Assembly: GCA_037965595.1 (NCBI GenBank)
Contig: CP150183.1
Location: 1,860,001-1,924,000 of the forward strand
Direction: 5' to 3'
Source of the DNA: Alkalihalobacillus sp. FSL W8-0930
GTDB lineage: Bacteria > Bacillota > Bacilli > Bacillales > Bacillaceae_D
DNA: 64,000 nt
Shown: piece by piece, positions 37,434 to 46,617 of the stretch
Numbering within the stretch: the first letter of the stretch is position 1
How the letters are laid out: every line of letters begins with the position of its first letter
Position numbers and translations under genes: made by a program
Notes under the pieces: model-generated
What the model was told of the DNA's origin: nothing
Database searches by the model: none
The model's input: the letters and a program-made list of their open reading frames with translations, nothing else

Positions 37434-38504
37434 TTAAATACTGAATTCTTCAGGTGAAAATACATGCACCTGATTTGGTCTGCTGTACACCAAATCCCCT
37501 ACTTTTAGTCCCAGTGGGGTAAATTCATTTTTAGGTAGCTCAATATCGATGAGTTCTCCTTCATTCACTTTCTCCGCTTCAATAAAGACAATCGGCCCCA
37601 CAGGTTGAATATGCGAAATCTTAATTGGAAAAGCTCCTTCAACATGGGTCTGGTGAAGCTGCATCTGGTGTGGCCGTATGTATCCAACCACCTCTTTGTT
37701 TTCATGCTTGGGACTACCAGATGTTCTGAGTGTAATGGTACCCGATGTTAAGTTGCCTTCTTGAACACGTCCTTTAAATAAGTTTACATTCCCTAAAAAG
37801 TCAAAGACAAAAGGCGAATTAGGATGTTCATACACTTCGTCTGGTGTACCAATTTGCTCAATTCGTCCTTTATTCATAACAACGATGCGATCAGCCACAT
37901 CCATGGCTTCCTCCTGATCATGTGTCACAAAGATACTCGTCACATCAAACTGATTGTGCAAATTCCGAAGCCAGCGTCTTAGCTCTTTACGAACCTTTGC
38001 ATCAAGTGCTCCAAACGGCTCATCCAATAAAAGAACTTCTGGTTGAACGGCTAAAGCACGAGCTAAAGCCACTCTTTGTCGTTGTCCACCTGACAGCTGT
38101 GATGGATACCGTTTTTGTAAGCCATCTAGTTTTACAAGATTTAAGAGCTCATCTACTTTCGCATTCATGTCTTTTTTAGATGGACGAACGCGGCGAGGGC
38201 GCACTCGAAGTCCATATGAAATGTTATCTGCAACAGTCATATGTGAGAATAACGCATAATGTTGAAAAACAAAGCCAACATGCCTTGAAACAGCATCGAC
38301 ATCCGTCATATCTTGTTCATTAAAAAAAATAGATCCTTCCGATGCACTTTCTAAGCCTGCAATGATACGTAATAAAGAGGTTTTACCAGAGCCCGACGGT
38401 CCAAGTAATGCAATCAGTTCCCCTTTTTTGATCGATAAGCGGATTTGTTCAAGGGCTTTAAAATCTCCAAAGTACTTTGAGACATTATTAATTTCAATTG
38501 ACAT
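37434..38504 (-). CDS. cysA: Sulfate/thiosulfate ABC importer ATPase CysA
   Basis: 356 residues from the ATG at 38504 (AGGAG 8 bases upstream; a GTG three codons earlier is in frame). Walker [13 protein letters not shown]-loop [12 protein letters not shown], signature [15 protein letters not shown], Walker [13 protein letters not shown], then switch [13 protein letters not shown]. The C-terminal regulatory domain is a short TOBE-like barrel. Last gene of the operon for binding protein, two permeases and ATPase, which imports sulfate or thiosulfate for cysteine synthesis. Confidence 0.95.
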   Translation of the reverse strand: MSIEINNVSKYFGDFKALEQIRLSIKKGELIALLGPSGSGKTSLLRIIAGLESASEGSIFFNEQDMTDVDAVSRHVGFVFQHYALFSHMTVADNISYGLRVRPRRVRPSKKDMNAKVDELLNLVKLDGLQKRYPSQLSGGQRQRVALARALAVQPEVLLLDEPFGALDAKVRKELRRWLRNLHNQFDVTSIFVTHDQEEAMDVADRIVVMNKGRIEQIGTPDEVYEHPNSPFVFDFLGNVNLFKGRVQEGNLTSGTITLRTSGSPKHENKEVVGYIRPHQMQLHQTHVEGAFPIKISHIQPVGPIVFIEAEKVNEGELIDIELPKNEFTPLGLKVGDLVYSRPNQVHVFSPEEFSI

Positions 38505-38516
38505 ACATAACACTCC

Positions 38517-39371
38517 TTACAATTGTGGACTCTTCTTCTCTACTATGTTCTTAATAACCAGTGTAATGATTGCCAGAATCGACATGAGTGAAGCGACAGC
38601 AAAAGCAGCTGTAAACATATATTCGTTATATAAAATTTCAACGTGAAGTGGCATCGTATTTGTTAACCCGCGGATTTTTCCAGAGACTACGGAAACAGCT
38701 CCAAACTCTCCAATTACTCGTGCATTACACAAGATGACCCCATATAATAGTCCCCATTTTATATTTGGTAAGGTTACATGCCAGAATGTACGCCATCCAT
38801 TTGCCCCAAGAGAAAGTGAAGCTTCTTCTTCAGCAGTACCTTGAGCTTGCATGAGAGGAATTAATTGTCTAGCCACAAATGGAACGGTTACGAACATACT
38901 TGCAAGTACAATACCCGGCACCGCAAAGATAATTTGTATGTTGTTGGCTAAAAGCCATTCACCGAGTAACCCGTGAACACCAAATAATAAAACAAATACA
39001 AGACCAGCAATAACTGGTGATACGGCAAAGGGCAAGTCAATTAATGTAATCAAAAAGCTTCTACCCTTAAATTGAAACTTTGATAAGGCCCAAGCGGCAG
39101 TTACTCCAAAAATCGTGTTAAGTGGGACGACAATCGCCACCGTAAGTAGAGTTAATTTAATAGCTGAGAGTGCTGCAGGATCAGTTATTGACTGAACGTA
39201 GACAGACCATCCACCGGCAAATGCTCGAACAAAAATCGCTGTTAACGGTAGAATTAAGACAAGTGAGAGAAATAACAAAGCGATGGATAGAAGTACCCAT
39301 TTCACCCATGTCTTTTTTTTCTTAGGTTTTGAGTATACAGATTTATGATTAATCGGGGTCTCAGTATTCAA
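38517..39371 (-). CDS. cysW: Sulfate ABC importer permease CysW
   Basis: 284 residues from a TTG start with AGGAGG 6 bases upstream. A Lys-rich cytoplasmic N-terminus, six membrane helices and the EAA loop EEEASLSLGANGWRTFWHVTLP. GEFGAVSVVSGKIRG is typical of CysW. Together with CysT it forms the membrane channel. It is 12 bases from both neighbours. Confidence 0.94.
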   Translation of the reverse strand: MNTETPINHKSVYSKPKKKKTWVKWVLLSIALLFLSLVLILPLTAIFVRAFAGGWSVYVQSITDPAALSAIKLTLLTVAIVVPLNTIFGVTAAWALSKFQFKGRSFLITLIDLPFAVSPVIAGLVFVLLFGVHGLLGEWLLANNIQIIFAVPGIVLASMFVTVPFVARQLIPLMQAQGTAEEEASLSLGANGWRTFWHVTLPNIKWGLLYGVILCNARVIGEFGAVSVVSGKIRGLTNTMPLHVEILYNEYMFTAAFAVASLMSILAIITLVIKNIVEKKSPQL

Positions 39372-39383
39372 CTTGTACCTCCT

Positions 39384-40217
39384 TTATGTATGACGTTTGG
39401 ATGCCCACCATTGTATAAGATTCATTAAAAACAATAGTAAAAACGAGAATAACAGCATCACAGAAGCAATGGCGGTAGCTCCTTCATAGTTAAATTGTTC
39501 AAGCTGATTCATGATGAGTAATGGAGTAATCTCCGTCTTCATTGGCATATTTCCTGAAATGAACACGACAGAACCATACTCACCTAGTGCTCTTGCAAAC
39601 GCTAAAGACATACCAGATAACAAAGCTGGAAACAAAACAGGCATGATTACTTTTGTAAAAGTGTGGAAACCGTTTGCTCCAAGCGATGATGAAGCCTCCT
39701 CTAGTTCTTTGTTAAGATCTTTTAATACAGGCTCAACCATGCGTACGACAAATGGAAGTCCAATAAAGATTAATGCGGTCATTACACCAAGTGGAGTAAA
39801 GGCAATTTTAATCCCTAATAGATCAAAATATTTACCTACCCAGCCATCTGATGTGTAAATCGTAGTTAATGCAATCCCTGCGACAGCAGTCGGTAGTGCA
39901 AAAGGAAGATCAATGATCCCATCGATGATCTTTTTTCCTGGAAAGGAGTAGCGTACTAAAATCCATGCCAGCAGTAATCCAAATACACCATTGATGAGAG
40001 CTGCAGCGAGTGCAGCTCCTATACTTAGCTTATACGATGCAACCACTCGTGGAGAGGTAACGGTATTCCAATAATCGGAGAAACTCATATTTGACGTTTG
40101 GATAAAAATCATTGAGATGGGAATTAAAACGATTAATCCTAGATACATTAATGTCATACCTAGCGTTAGTGAAAACCCAGGGATGATACTTTCTTCTTTA
40201 AAGCGTAATGTTCTCAT
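39384..40217 (-). CDS. cysT: Sulfate ABC importer permease CysT (CysU)
   Basis: 277 residues, GGGAGGATC before the ATG. Six membrane helices, EAA loop LEEASSSLGANGFHTFTKVIMP and the CysT motif LGEYGSVVFISGNMPMKTE. Partner of CysW in the same operon. Confidence 0.94.
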   Translation of the reverse strand: MRTLRFKEESIIPGFSLTLGMTLMYLGLIVLIPISMIFIQTSNMSFSDYWNTVTSPRVVASYKLSIGAALAAALINGVFGLLLAWILVRYSFPGKKIIDGIIDLPFALPTAVAGIALTTIYTSDGWVGKYFDLLGIKIAFTPLGVMTALIFIGLPFVVRMVEPVLKDLNKELEEASSSLGANGFHTFTKVIMPVLFPALLSGMSLAFARALGEYGSVVFISGNMPMKTEITPLLIMNQLEQFNYEGATAIASVMLLFSFLLLFLMNLIQWWASKRHT

Positions 40218-40237
40218 ACGATCCTCCCTTAGTAATC

Positions 40238-41281
40238 TTATTGCTCGTAGATTTGATCAAAAACTCCTCCATCACTGAAATGCTTCTCCTGAGCTTCTTG
40301 CCAGCCTCCAAATGTATCATCAATCGTAACGAGTTGAATTTCTGGGAAGTACTCACTAAATTCGTTTAAGATCTCTTCATTTCTTGGACGATAATAATGT
40401 TCTGCTGCTAGGCGCTGACCTTCATCTGTATACAGATATTCAAGATAGGCCTCTGCCACTTCGCGCGTTCCTTTTTTATCAACGTTTTCATCAACAACAG
40501 CAACAGGCGGTTCTGTCAGGATGCTAATGGAAGGTGCGACGATATCAAATTCGTTCTCACCCAGTTCTTCAGTAGAGAGAATGGCTTCATTTTCCCACGC
40601 AAGTAAAACGTCTCCAATTCCTCGTTCAACAAACGAAGTTGTAGCGCCTCGTGCACCAGAATCTAAAACAGAAACGTTTTGATATAGATCAGAGATGTAC
40701 TGTTTAGCCGCATCTTCAGAACCAAATTCTTCTTCTGCCCAGGCCCAACCAGCAAGGTAGTTCCACCTGGCTCCTCCAGATGTTTTAGGGTTTGGTGTAA
40801 CAACCTCTACATCATCTCGAATTAAATCATCCCAATCCTGAATGTTTTTAGGGTTGCCTTCACGAACTAAAAAAGTAATCGTAGATGTATAAGGTGTCGA
40901 ATTATCTGGCAATCTCGATTGCCAATCTTCTGGAATTAGATCACGAGAGTCGTGTAAGACATCGATGTCATAAGCAAGCGCTAATGTAACCACATCTGCC
41001 TGTAAACCATCGATAACCGACCTTGCCTGGCTACCTGAACCACCATGAGATTGGTTAAATGTAATCGTTTGACCAGTTTCTCCTTTCCAATGTTCAGCAA
41101 ATGCTTTATTGAAATCCTCATATAATTCTCGTGTCGGATCATATGAAACGTTTAGAAGATCAATTGTATCTCCATCGCCCGCTGCTTGATCACTTGAACC
41201 ACATGCACTTAAAGCAATGAGTAAAGCTGGAATGGAGGTAAATTTGACAAATGATCGTGTTCTGTTTGGTTTGATTTTCAA
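40238..41281 (-). CDS. sbp: Sulfate-binding lipoprotein
   Basis: 347 residues from a TTG start with AAAGGAGAGG 6 bases upstream. The signal peptide ends in LIALSAC (lipobox). The mature protein is a sulfate-family periplasmic-type binding protein: [38 protein letters not shown] and [19 protein letters not shown], which line the oxyanion pocket without a counter-ion. First gene of sbp-cysT-cysW-cysA. Two promoters and a terminator hairpin lie upstream, described separately. Confidence 0.95.
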   Translation of the reverse strand: MKIKPNRTRSFVKFTSIPALLIALSACGSSDQAAGDGDTIDLLNVSYDPTRELYEDFNKAFAEHWKGETGQTITFNQSHGGSGSQARSVIDGLQADVVTLALAYDIDVLHDSRDLIPEDWQSRLPDNSTPYTSTITFLVREGNPKNIQDWDDLIRDDVEVVTPNPKTSGGARWNYLAGWAWAEEEFGSEDAAKQYISDLYQNVSVLDSGARGATTSFVERGIGDVLLAWENEAILSTEELGENEFDIVAPSISILTEPPVAVVDENVDKKGTREVAEAYLEYLYTDEGQRLAAEHYYRPRNEEILNEFSEYFPEIQLVTIDDTFGGWQEAQEKHFSDGGVFDQIYEQ

Positions 41282-41321
41282 TGGGTTCCTCTCCTTTTTA
41301 CACTCTTTTTATATACATTTA

Positions 41322-41349
41322 AGTATAGTGGTTTAGTTGGCTTTAAGAA
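41322..41349 (-). promoter_or_regulatory. Proximal sbp promoter
   Basis: Minus strand TTCTTA (41344-41349), 16 bases, TATACT (41322-41327), placed downstream of the terminator hairpin and 40 bases before the sbp start. Confidence 0.5.
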
Positions 41350-41350
41350 C

Positions 41351-41425
41351 AAAAAAAGAAGCCCTCCACTAATAAACGGTATTAGCAAAGGCCTTCGGTT
41401 GTCCGATCAGCAACTATTTTATTGT
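41351..41425 (-). ncRNA. Short leader or small RNA ending in a strong terminator
   Basis: A promoter just upstream (41432-41460) would start an RNA near 41425. After about 28 bases it folds TCGG-ACAA-CCGA and then a terminator hairpin of 17 positions with 16 pairs (GAAGGCCTTTGCTAATA against TATTAGTGGAGGGCTTC) followed by seven T. Either a transcription attenuator of sbp or an independent RNA of about 75 bases. It does not match an S-box (SAM) aptamer. Confidence 0.5.
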
Positions 41426-41431
41426 ACTCAT

Positions 41432-41460
41432 ATCTTATCCATGCTTTTCCGATGTGTCAA
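41432..41460 (-). promoter_or_regulatory. Distal sigma-A promoter between ykoC and sbp
   Basis: Minus strand TTGACA (41455-41460), 17 bases, TAAGAT (41432-41437). Strong consensus; it lies before the terminator hairpin at 41351-41396. Confidence 0.75.
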
Positions 41461-41491
41461 GTATATTTTAAAACATATGCTTTAACTCCGA

Positions 41492-42298
41492 TTAACTTGT
41501 AAAGTATCGTACATCCGTTCGATCGAACAACGGAATTGCTTCTGCTAGATAAAATGTAAGGAGAGGTGCTAACAGAATAACAACAAAAAAGAGAAAGTCC
41601 CACGAGCGAACATTTGTTTCATAATAGAATGTTCTTTCAGTTGCTTGAGTAAAACGCTTTGCCTCCATTGCAACGGCTATTCGTTGGGCACGCCTGATAC
41701 TCTGGGCCAGGAGTGGGATTGAGAAAAATTGGAGCTTTTTATAAAATCCCTTCAGTCCTTTTTCTGGTACAGCTTGTCTAATGATCAATGCATATCGGAG
41801 TGTTTGAAATTCCTCAAACATAATTGGAATCATCCGTATGGATGCTAGAAAACTATAAGCATACTTTGAAGGGATTCTTAGCTGCTGCATCATAGAATAA
41901 AACAATAATACGGGTTTTGTTGTTAATGCAAAAATCATTCCGAGTATGGCAAAAGCAAGCGCTCGAAAGCCTAGATGAATGCCTCGATAAAAGCTTTCCT
42001 CACTTATTTGGATAAGCCCCCATGTATACCAAATCGTATCTCCTCTCCCAAAAAAGATCATCGAGCTAGCTGAGGAGATAAACACTAAAATAAAAGGTAG
42101 TGAGTAAAGTAGCAGATAGCGCAATGGGTGACCTGAGAACACATATAAAATAACACTAAGTACAATGGTTAAATACACTAGATGCGAAGGATTATGAATA
42201 AAGATCATATAGAAAAACAGAAAAATAGAAAGAACTAATTTTATGCTCGGATTTACTCGTGTTAACCACGTCTCATGAACATTGTATAAAGAATTCAT
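41492..42298 (-). CDS. ykoC: ECF transporter transmembrane subunit EcfT (YkoC-like)
   Basis: 268 residues with five or six membrane helices. The cytoplasmic coupling motif is visible as the pair of Ala-Arg-Gly-type segments: IRMIPIMFEEFQTLRYALIIRQAV, then SIRRAQRIAVAMEAKRFTQ. It links the ATPase to the substrate-binding S component. Its start overlaps the ykoD stop (ATGA). Last gene of ykoEDC. Confidence 0.9.
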   Translation of the reverse strand: MNSLYNVHETWLTRVNPSIKLVLSIFLFFYMIFIHNPSHLVYLTIVLSVILYVFSGHPLRYLLLYSLPFILVFISSASSMIFFGRGDTIWYTWGLIQISEESFYRGIHLGFRALAFAILGMIFALTTKPVLLFYSMMQQLRIPSKYAYSFLASIRMIPIMFEEFQTLRYALIIRQAVPEKGLKGFYKKLQFFSIPLLAQSIRRAQRIAVAMEAKRFTQATERTFYYETNVRSWDFLFFVVILLAPLLTFYLAEAIPLFDRTDVRYFTS

Positions 42299-43743
42299 CT
42301 GCTCTCCACTCTCTTCACCCTGTTTTCTAATGGTTCTGTTTCAAACACTTCACCGTCTTTGACGTTCCAGACGCGGGTTGCAAACGAGTGAACGATTTCT
42401 TCATCGTGTGTCACCATCATGATGGTTACCCCTTGATTTTTTAAAGATTCCATCATTTCAAGCAGAGCAAAGGTATTTTTTGCATCCTGCCCGAAAGTAG
42501 GTTCGTCGAGCAGTAAGACCTTTTGCTGACCAACTAGTGCTGTAGCAACACTTAATCTTCGTTTTTGTCCCACAGATAGTTGATAAGGGTGCTGCTGCTT
42601 ATGTTGAGTAAGCATAAATGCAGATAATGTTTGTTCTACTGTCTTTTCTATTTCAACCGAAGAACGTCCCTCTTGCCTTAAGGTAAAAGCAATCTCTTCA
42701 CTAACGTGGTTTGTAATAAATTGATATTCAGGATTTTGGAAGACAAATCCAAGAAGATGACTAATTCGATCCTTTTTCTTAATTAGAGCTTGGTTCACCT
42801 TATAACTTCCGCGTGTGCGTAGAACATTCATTAATCCTAGAAGTAGTGTGCTTTTACCCGCTCCATTTTTACCAGTAATACAAATCCATTCTCCAGGATA
42901 AACACGTAACGACGGAACAGTTAATTTTATCTCTTTCCGCCTTACTACTTGAAAATCCTCTAACTCAATAATAGGATGTTGATTTTGATTAATCCATTCT
43001 GGCAACCATTCACGCTCTGAAACATATTCCTCCCAAACGCCTGGATACCAAATGCCATAGTTACGTAGGGTTTGTTTATAAGTTCTAAATATATCATCTG
43101 TCTGACCATCTGCAATCACTTGACCCGAATCATCTAGAACAATCACTCTCTCTACAAAATCAAGAATATGATCAATCTTATGTTCAACGATAATAACAGT
43201 TTGATCTTTCGTAACGGATTGAATGAGGTTCCACATATGTTCAGTACCTTTTGGATCAAGCATGGCTGTTGGCTCGTCAAAAAAGAACGTAGATGGCTCG
43301 AGAGCGAGTACTGACGCGATGGCTAGCCTTTGCTTCATTCCTTGAGACAACTGAGAAATTGGAGTATGAAGTTCGTCAAGCTCTAATCCCACCAATTCAA
43401 GAACGCTTTTAATTTGTTGATCCATCTTTTCTCTTGGTACACCTAAGTTTTCTAATACAAACGCAATCTCCTCATCTACGTAAGGCATACAAAATTGACT
43501 ATCAGGGTCTTGAAAGACATAGCCCCATGATTTTGGATGAGTGAGTTTATCATATTTGAGTGGAAGATTAATAGCGGATGGTACTAATCCTGTTAATACT
43601 TGAAGCAAGGTTGATTTTCCACTTCCGCTTGGTCCGAGGATGAGAACCTTCTCCCCTTCAGATATTTTAATACTCAGATCTTTGAATAAAAGCTTCCCGC
43701 TCCCAGGAAAGGTGAGCCTTAGTTTATCTACAGTTGCTGCCAT
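42295..43743 (-). CDS. ykoD: ECF transporter double ATPase (YkoD-like)
   Basis: 482 residues with two fused ABC domains. Domain 1: Walker A GPSGSGKST, signature LSQGMKQRLAIASVL, Walker B FFFDEPTAMLDP. Domain 2 (from about residue 265): GKNGAGKST, LSVGQKRRLSVATAL, LLLDEPTFGQDA. The fused ATPase replaces the EcfA/EcfA' pair. It powers uptake of a thiamine precursor together with ykoE and ykoC, as shown by the TPP riboswitch in front of the operon. Confidence 0.93.
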   Translation of the reverse strand: MAATVDKLRLTFPGSGKLLFKDLSIKISEGEKVLILGPSGSGKSTLLQVLTGLVPSAINLPLKYDKLTHPKSWGYVFQDPDSQFCMPYVDEEIAFVLENLGVPREKMDQQIKSVLELVGLELDELHTPISQLSQGMKQRLAIASVLALEPSTFFFDEPTAMLDPKGTEHMWNLIQSVTKDQTVIIVEHKIDHILDFVERVIVLDDSGQVIADGQTDDIFRTYKQTLRNYGIWYPGVWEEYVSEREWLPEWINQNQHPIIELEDFQVVRRKEIKLTVPSLRVYPGEWICITGKNGAGKSTLLLGLMNVLRTRGSYKVNQALIKKKDRISHLLGFVFQNPEYQFITNHVSEEIAFTLRQEGRSSVEIEKTVEQTLSAFMLTQHKQQHPYQLSVGQKRRLSVATALVGQQKVLLLDEPTFGQDAKNTFALLEMMESLKNQGVTIMMVTHDEEIVHSFATRVWNVKDGEVFETEPLENRVKRVESR

Positions 43744-43765
43744 CTTTAAAATATCTCTCCTTTCT

Positions 43766-44347
43766 TTACGAATCTAATGTGTCAAAATCTTTTTTAGAAG
43801 AAGGTCTTAATAAATCCGTCACACCTGTTTTCTCAAGAGCTCGAACGAGATAGTAAGCAAATACGCCTGCAATTAGAATACCGCTAATGGTTCGTAAAAT
43901 AATGACTAATGTGACATTCCAACCAACTAGATCAGCCATATAACCACGGTTCCAGTCCATGACAAACGATCCGCCTGCGGATGCTGCGCCAGCAAGTGAC
44001 GTAGTAAGAACGGAGTAGCTTTTGTACATGAACAAAGCAAAAACAAGTTCGGCGCCAAGCCCCTGCATGACTCCATAAATTAGTACCTCTAAGCCGTATT
44101 GTGATCCAACAATAAATTCACCAGAGGCCGCTGCTGTTTCAGCAACAAGTGCCACACCAGGCTTTCTAATAATCAAAAAAGCTACAGTAGCCGCGATAAA
44201 CCACATGCCATACATCAATTCATTTACTTGAAGTGGGAATAGTTTCAAACTGTCATTTACTGGTCCCCATAATCGGTACACGATTCCAAAAACAACGGCA
44301 ATAATGACTGTGACCAAAATATCTGTTAAGGTTAAGCGCTTTTTCAT
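43766..44347 (-). CDS. ykoE: Thiamine-precursor (HMP) S component YkoE
   Basis: 193 residues from the ATG at 44347 with GGAGG upstream; the longer frame reaches into the riboswitch terminator. Six membrane helices; LTDILVTVIIAVVFGIVYRLWG and AETAAASGEFIVGSQYG are typical of YkoE. It binds hydroxymethylpyrimidine or thiamine and hands it to the ECF motor. The ykoF gene found with ykoEDC in B. subtilis is absent here. Confidence 0.92.
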   Translation of the reverse strand: MKKRLTLTDILVTVIIAVVFGIVYRLWGPVNDSLKLFPLQVNELMYGMWFIAATVAFLIIRKPGVALVAETAAASGEFIVGSQYGLEVLIYGVMQGLGAELVFALFMYKSYSVLTTSLAGAASAGGSFVMDWNRGYMADLVGWNVTLVIILRTISGILIAGVFAYYLVRALEKTGVTDLLRPSSKKDFDTLDS

Positions 44348-44383
44348 CCGTTTCCTCCAGTCCTCTATTCCCCTAGTTAGCCG

Positions 44384-44418
44384 AAAAAAAGAAGCCACTC
44401 CATGAATGGAGTGGCTTC
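44384..44418 (-). terminator. Riboswitch-controlled terminator before ykoE
   Basis: Stem GAAGCCACTCCAT / ATGGAGTGGCTTC followed by seven T on the minus strand. It lies between the TPP aptamer and ykoE and is the likely expression platform. Confidence 0.88.
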
Positions 44419-44477
44419 TTCATTACATATATACACTTGTCCTAGAAAACAAGTCATCATAGTAAAAAGAGTCGACT

Positions 44478-44560
44478 CCACTTTCCTACGCTAGTATTAT
44501 CTAGATCAGGTCAAGGGTCAAGGCAAAGTCGCCTCTCTCAGCTTACGCGCCCCTAGTGGA
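44478..44560 (-). promoter_or_regulatory. TPP (THI-box) riboswitch
   Basis: Minus strand contains the conserved parts in order: CCACTAGGGGCGC, GCTGAGAGAGGC, ACCCTTGACCTGATCTAGAT, AATACTAGCGTAGGAAAGTGG. Binding of thiamine pyrophosphate should favour the terminator at 44384-44418 and shut off ykoEDC. Confidence 0.97.
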
Positions 44561-44625
44561 AATAAAAGTTTATAATGTTGTACATGTACATTTAACCATA
44601 TTAAGATGATGTCGACAATCTTTTT

Positions 44626-45414
44626 TTAAGAATGCTTTTCTAAGACGGTTTCTACTTCTAAAAGTGATGTGATTTCATATGTTGGTTCAACATCAGCTGT
44701 CGTTTGATCTTTGCGATTTACCCAAATTGAAGAAATGCCAGCTCGTTGCGCTCCAAGAATATCAGTCATTAAGTTGTCTCCAACCATAATCACTTCTTCT
44801 TTCTCCAGCTCCATTAAAGATAAGGCATGCTCAAAAATACCTTTATCAGGCTTCCCCTTACCATAAGCTCCAGAAATAACAATATGGTCAAAATAAGGAA
44901 CTAACTCGGGAGTAAGTTCTAGTTTAATATTTTGCAGATCAGGAGAGCCGTTCGTTAACAAAAGAAGTTTATAGTCTTCTTTTAGACGATCCAATACTTT
45001 AAAGGTTTCTTCATAAACAATTGGATTTTTTCGGCGTTCTAGCGGAAATTTCTCAGAAAGCTCTTTTGCAAGCTCTCTATTTTCCACTCCACACTTTTTT
45101 AGGCCGAGATCCCAAGAAGCTAATCTATACCCAGGAGCAAGCTCCTTTAACTTCTGAAATTCTTCTTCCCGATCCTGGAAATTCGCCCATAGTCCTTCAA
45201 ATGGGTTAATCCCAATCATTTGTGTAAAAGGAAACGTTTCATACGATGCATATAATTGCCTAGCTTCTTCTCTCACGGCATGCTCAAGCTCTTCTGCTTT
45301 AATACGTTCATCTTGTTCAGCTGCATAATCACATGTTGCATCAAATGCTTTCTGAACACTTTGTTGATCCCATAAAAGGGTATCGTCTAAGTCAAAAAAA
45401 ACAGCTTTTATCAT
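44626..45414 (-). CDS. HAD-superfamily hydrolase
   Basis: 262 residues from the ATG at 45414, with AAAGGGA 7 bases upstream. Motif I FFDLDDTLLWD, motif II LLLLTNGSP, motif III with Lys in YGKGKPDKGIFEHAL, and motif IV MVGDNLMTDILGAQRAG are all present, with a helical C1 cap of about 90 residues. It belongs to the YsaA/YjjG-like subgroup of small-molecule (often nucleotide or sugar) phosphatases; substrate unknown. Monocistronic. Confidence 0.9.
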   Translation of the reverse strand: MIKAVFFDLDDTLLWDQQSVQKAFDATCDYAAEQDERIKAEELEHAVREEARQLYASYETFPFTQMIGINPFEGLWANFQDREEEFQKLKELAPGYRLASWDLGLKKCGVENRELAKELSEKFPLERRKNPIVYEETFKVLDRLKEDYKLLLLTNGSPDLQNIKLELTPELVPYFDHIVISGAYGKGKPDKGIFEHALSLMELEKEEVIMVGDNLMTDILGAQRAGISSIWVNRKDQTTADVEPTYEITSLLEVETVLEKHS

Positions 45415-45459
45415 CAATGATTCCCTTTCTTTAAACCAATTTTAATACATTCTGTACAA

Positions 45460-46533
45460 TTATTTTACTTCGTAAGTCCAATTAAACGGGTCTTCTATTC
45501 TACCTTTTTGTATGCCTGTTAACGTTTCATAGAGTCTCGCAGCCAAAGGACCTGTTTCGCGATTATTAATGAGCGACTGCTCACCTTTCCAGCTAAGCTC
45601 TCCAATAGGTGAAATGACGGCTGCCGTTCCCGTTCCAAAAGCTTCTTCTAAGCGATTTTCCTTGATTGCATGTAATACTTCGTCAATCGAAATTTTCCGT
45701 TCTGAAACAGGTAAATCCCAGCTTTTCAGAAGTTCGATAATCGATTTACGTGTAATTCCTTCAAGGATACTACCACTTAGTGCAGGTGTTACAACTTCTC
45801 CATCAATTTTAAAGAAAACATTCATACTTCCTACTTCTTCAATATACTTTTTCTCGGAACTATCAAGCCAAAGTACTTGAGCTTGGCCATGTGCAGTCGC
45901 TTTATCCTGAGCTTTATAGGCAGCAGAATAGTTTCCAGCTGTTTTAGCCATTCCGGTGCCACCGAGTGCGGCTCTTGTATATTCATCTTCTACGTAAATA
46001 CCTACAGGTGCTATACCTTCTTTATAATAGGAGCCTACTGGCGAAAGAATAATCATAAATTTATAAGACGAGGACGGTGCCACACTTAAATTAGGTTCTG
46101 TTGCTATAATAAATGGGCGAATATACAATGAGGTACCTTCATATGTAGGAATCCAATCCTTGTCTAGCTTTACCAGTTCATTCAAATACTCTAAAACAAT
46201 GTCTGTATCAATATCCGGAATACTTAAGCGGTCACTGGATAAGTTAAGTCGCTTAAAATTTTGTTCGGGTCTAAATAATAACACTCTGTCATCATCTGTA
46301 CGATATGCTTTGAGACCTTCAAATACAGTTTGTCCATAATGATAAATCATTGCTGCTGGATCGAGTGTTAGAGGTTGATAAGGTATAATTCGTGGACTAT
46401 GCCAGCCATTTTCATTTGTATAATCCATGATGAACATATGATCAGTAAACGTTTTACCGAACTCAAGGGTCTCAGGATCTGGCTTTGTTTTATGGTGTGT
46501 TGCGGTCATAATTTCTAAAGTTTGATCAGACAT
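45460..46533 (-). CDS. ilvE: Branched-chain amino-acid aminotransferase
   Basis: 357 residues, GGGGAG before the ATG. Class IV PLP aminotransferase: YHYGQTVFEGLKAYR, the lysine region GGTGMAKTAGNYSAAYKAQ, LDSSEKKYIEEVGSMNVFF and EAFGTGTAAVISPIGEL. It makes or degrades leucine, isoleucine and valine by transamination with 2-oxoglutarate. Length fits the longer type (IlvK/YwaA of B. subtilis). The gene stands alone, not in an ilv-leu operon. Confidence 0.95.
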   Translation of the reverse strand: MSDQTLEIMTATHHKTKPDPETLEFGKTFTDHMFIMDYTNENGWHSPRIIPYQPLTLDPAAMIYHYGQTVFEGLKAYRTDDDRVLLFRPEQNFKRLNLSSDRLSIPDIDTDIVLEYLNELVKLDKDWIPTYEGTSLYIRPFIIATEPNLSVAPSSSYKFMIILSPVGSYYKEGIAPVGIYVEDEYTRAALGGTGMAKTAGNYSAAYKAQDKATAHGQAQVLWLDSSEKKYIEEVGSMNVFFKIDGEVVTPALSGSILEGITRKSIIELLKSWDLPVSERKISIDEVLHAIKENRLEEAFGTGTAAVISPIGELSWKGEQSLINNRETGPLAARLYETLTGIQKGRIEDPFNWTYEVK

Positions 46534-46617
46534 ATTAAGAAACTCCCCTTTTTATCCCACGATAGTAACATTGTAACGTACCTATTATAACATGATTAAG
46601 CAAATTTTGAATGAGCC

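Noticed and set aside
41282-41491. S-box (SAM) riboswitch before the sulfate transporter
   Set aside because: The GAGGGA...GGCAACC core is missing; the hairpin is a plain terminator preceded by a promoter.
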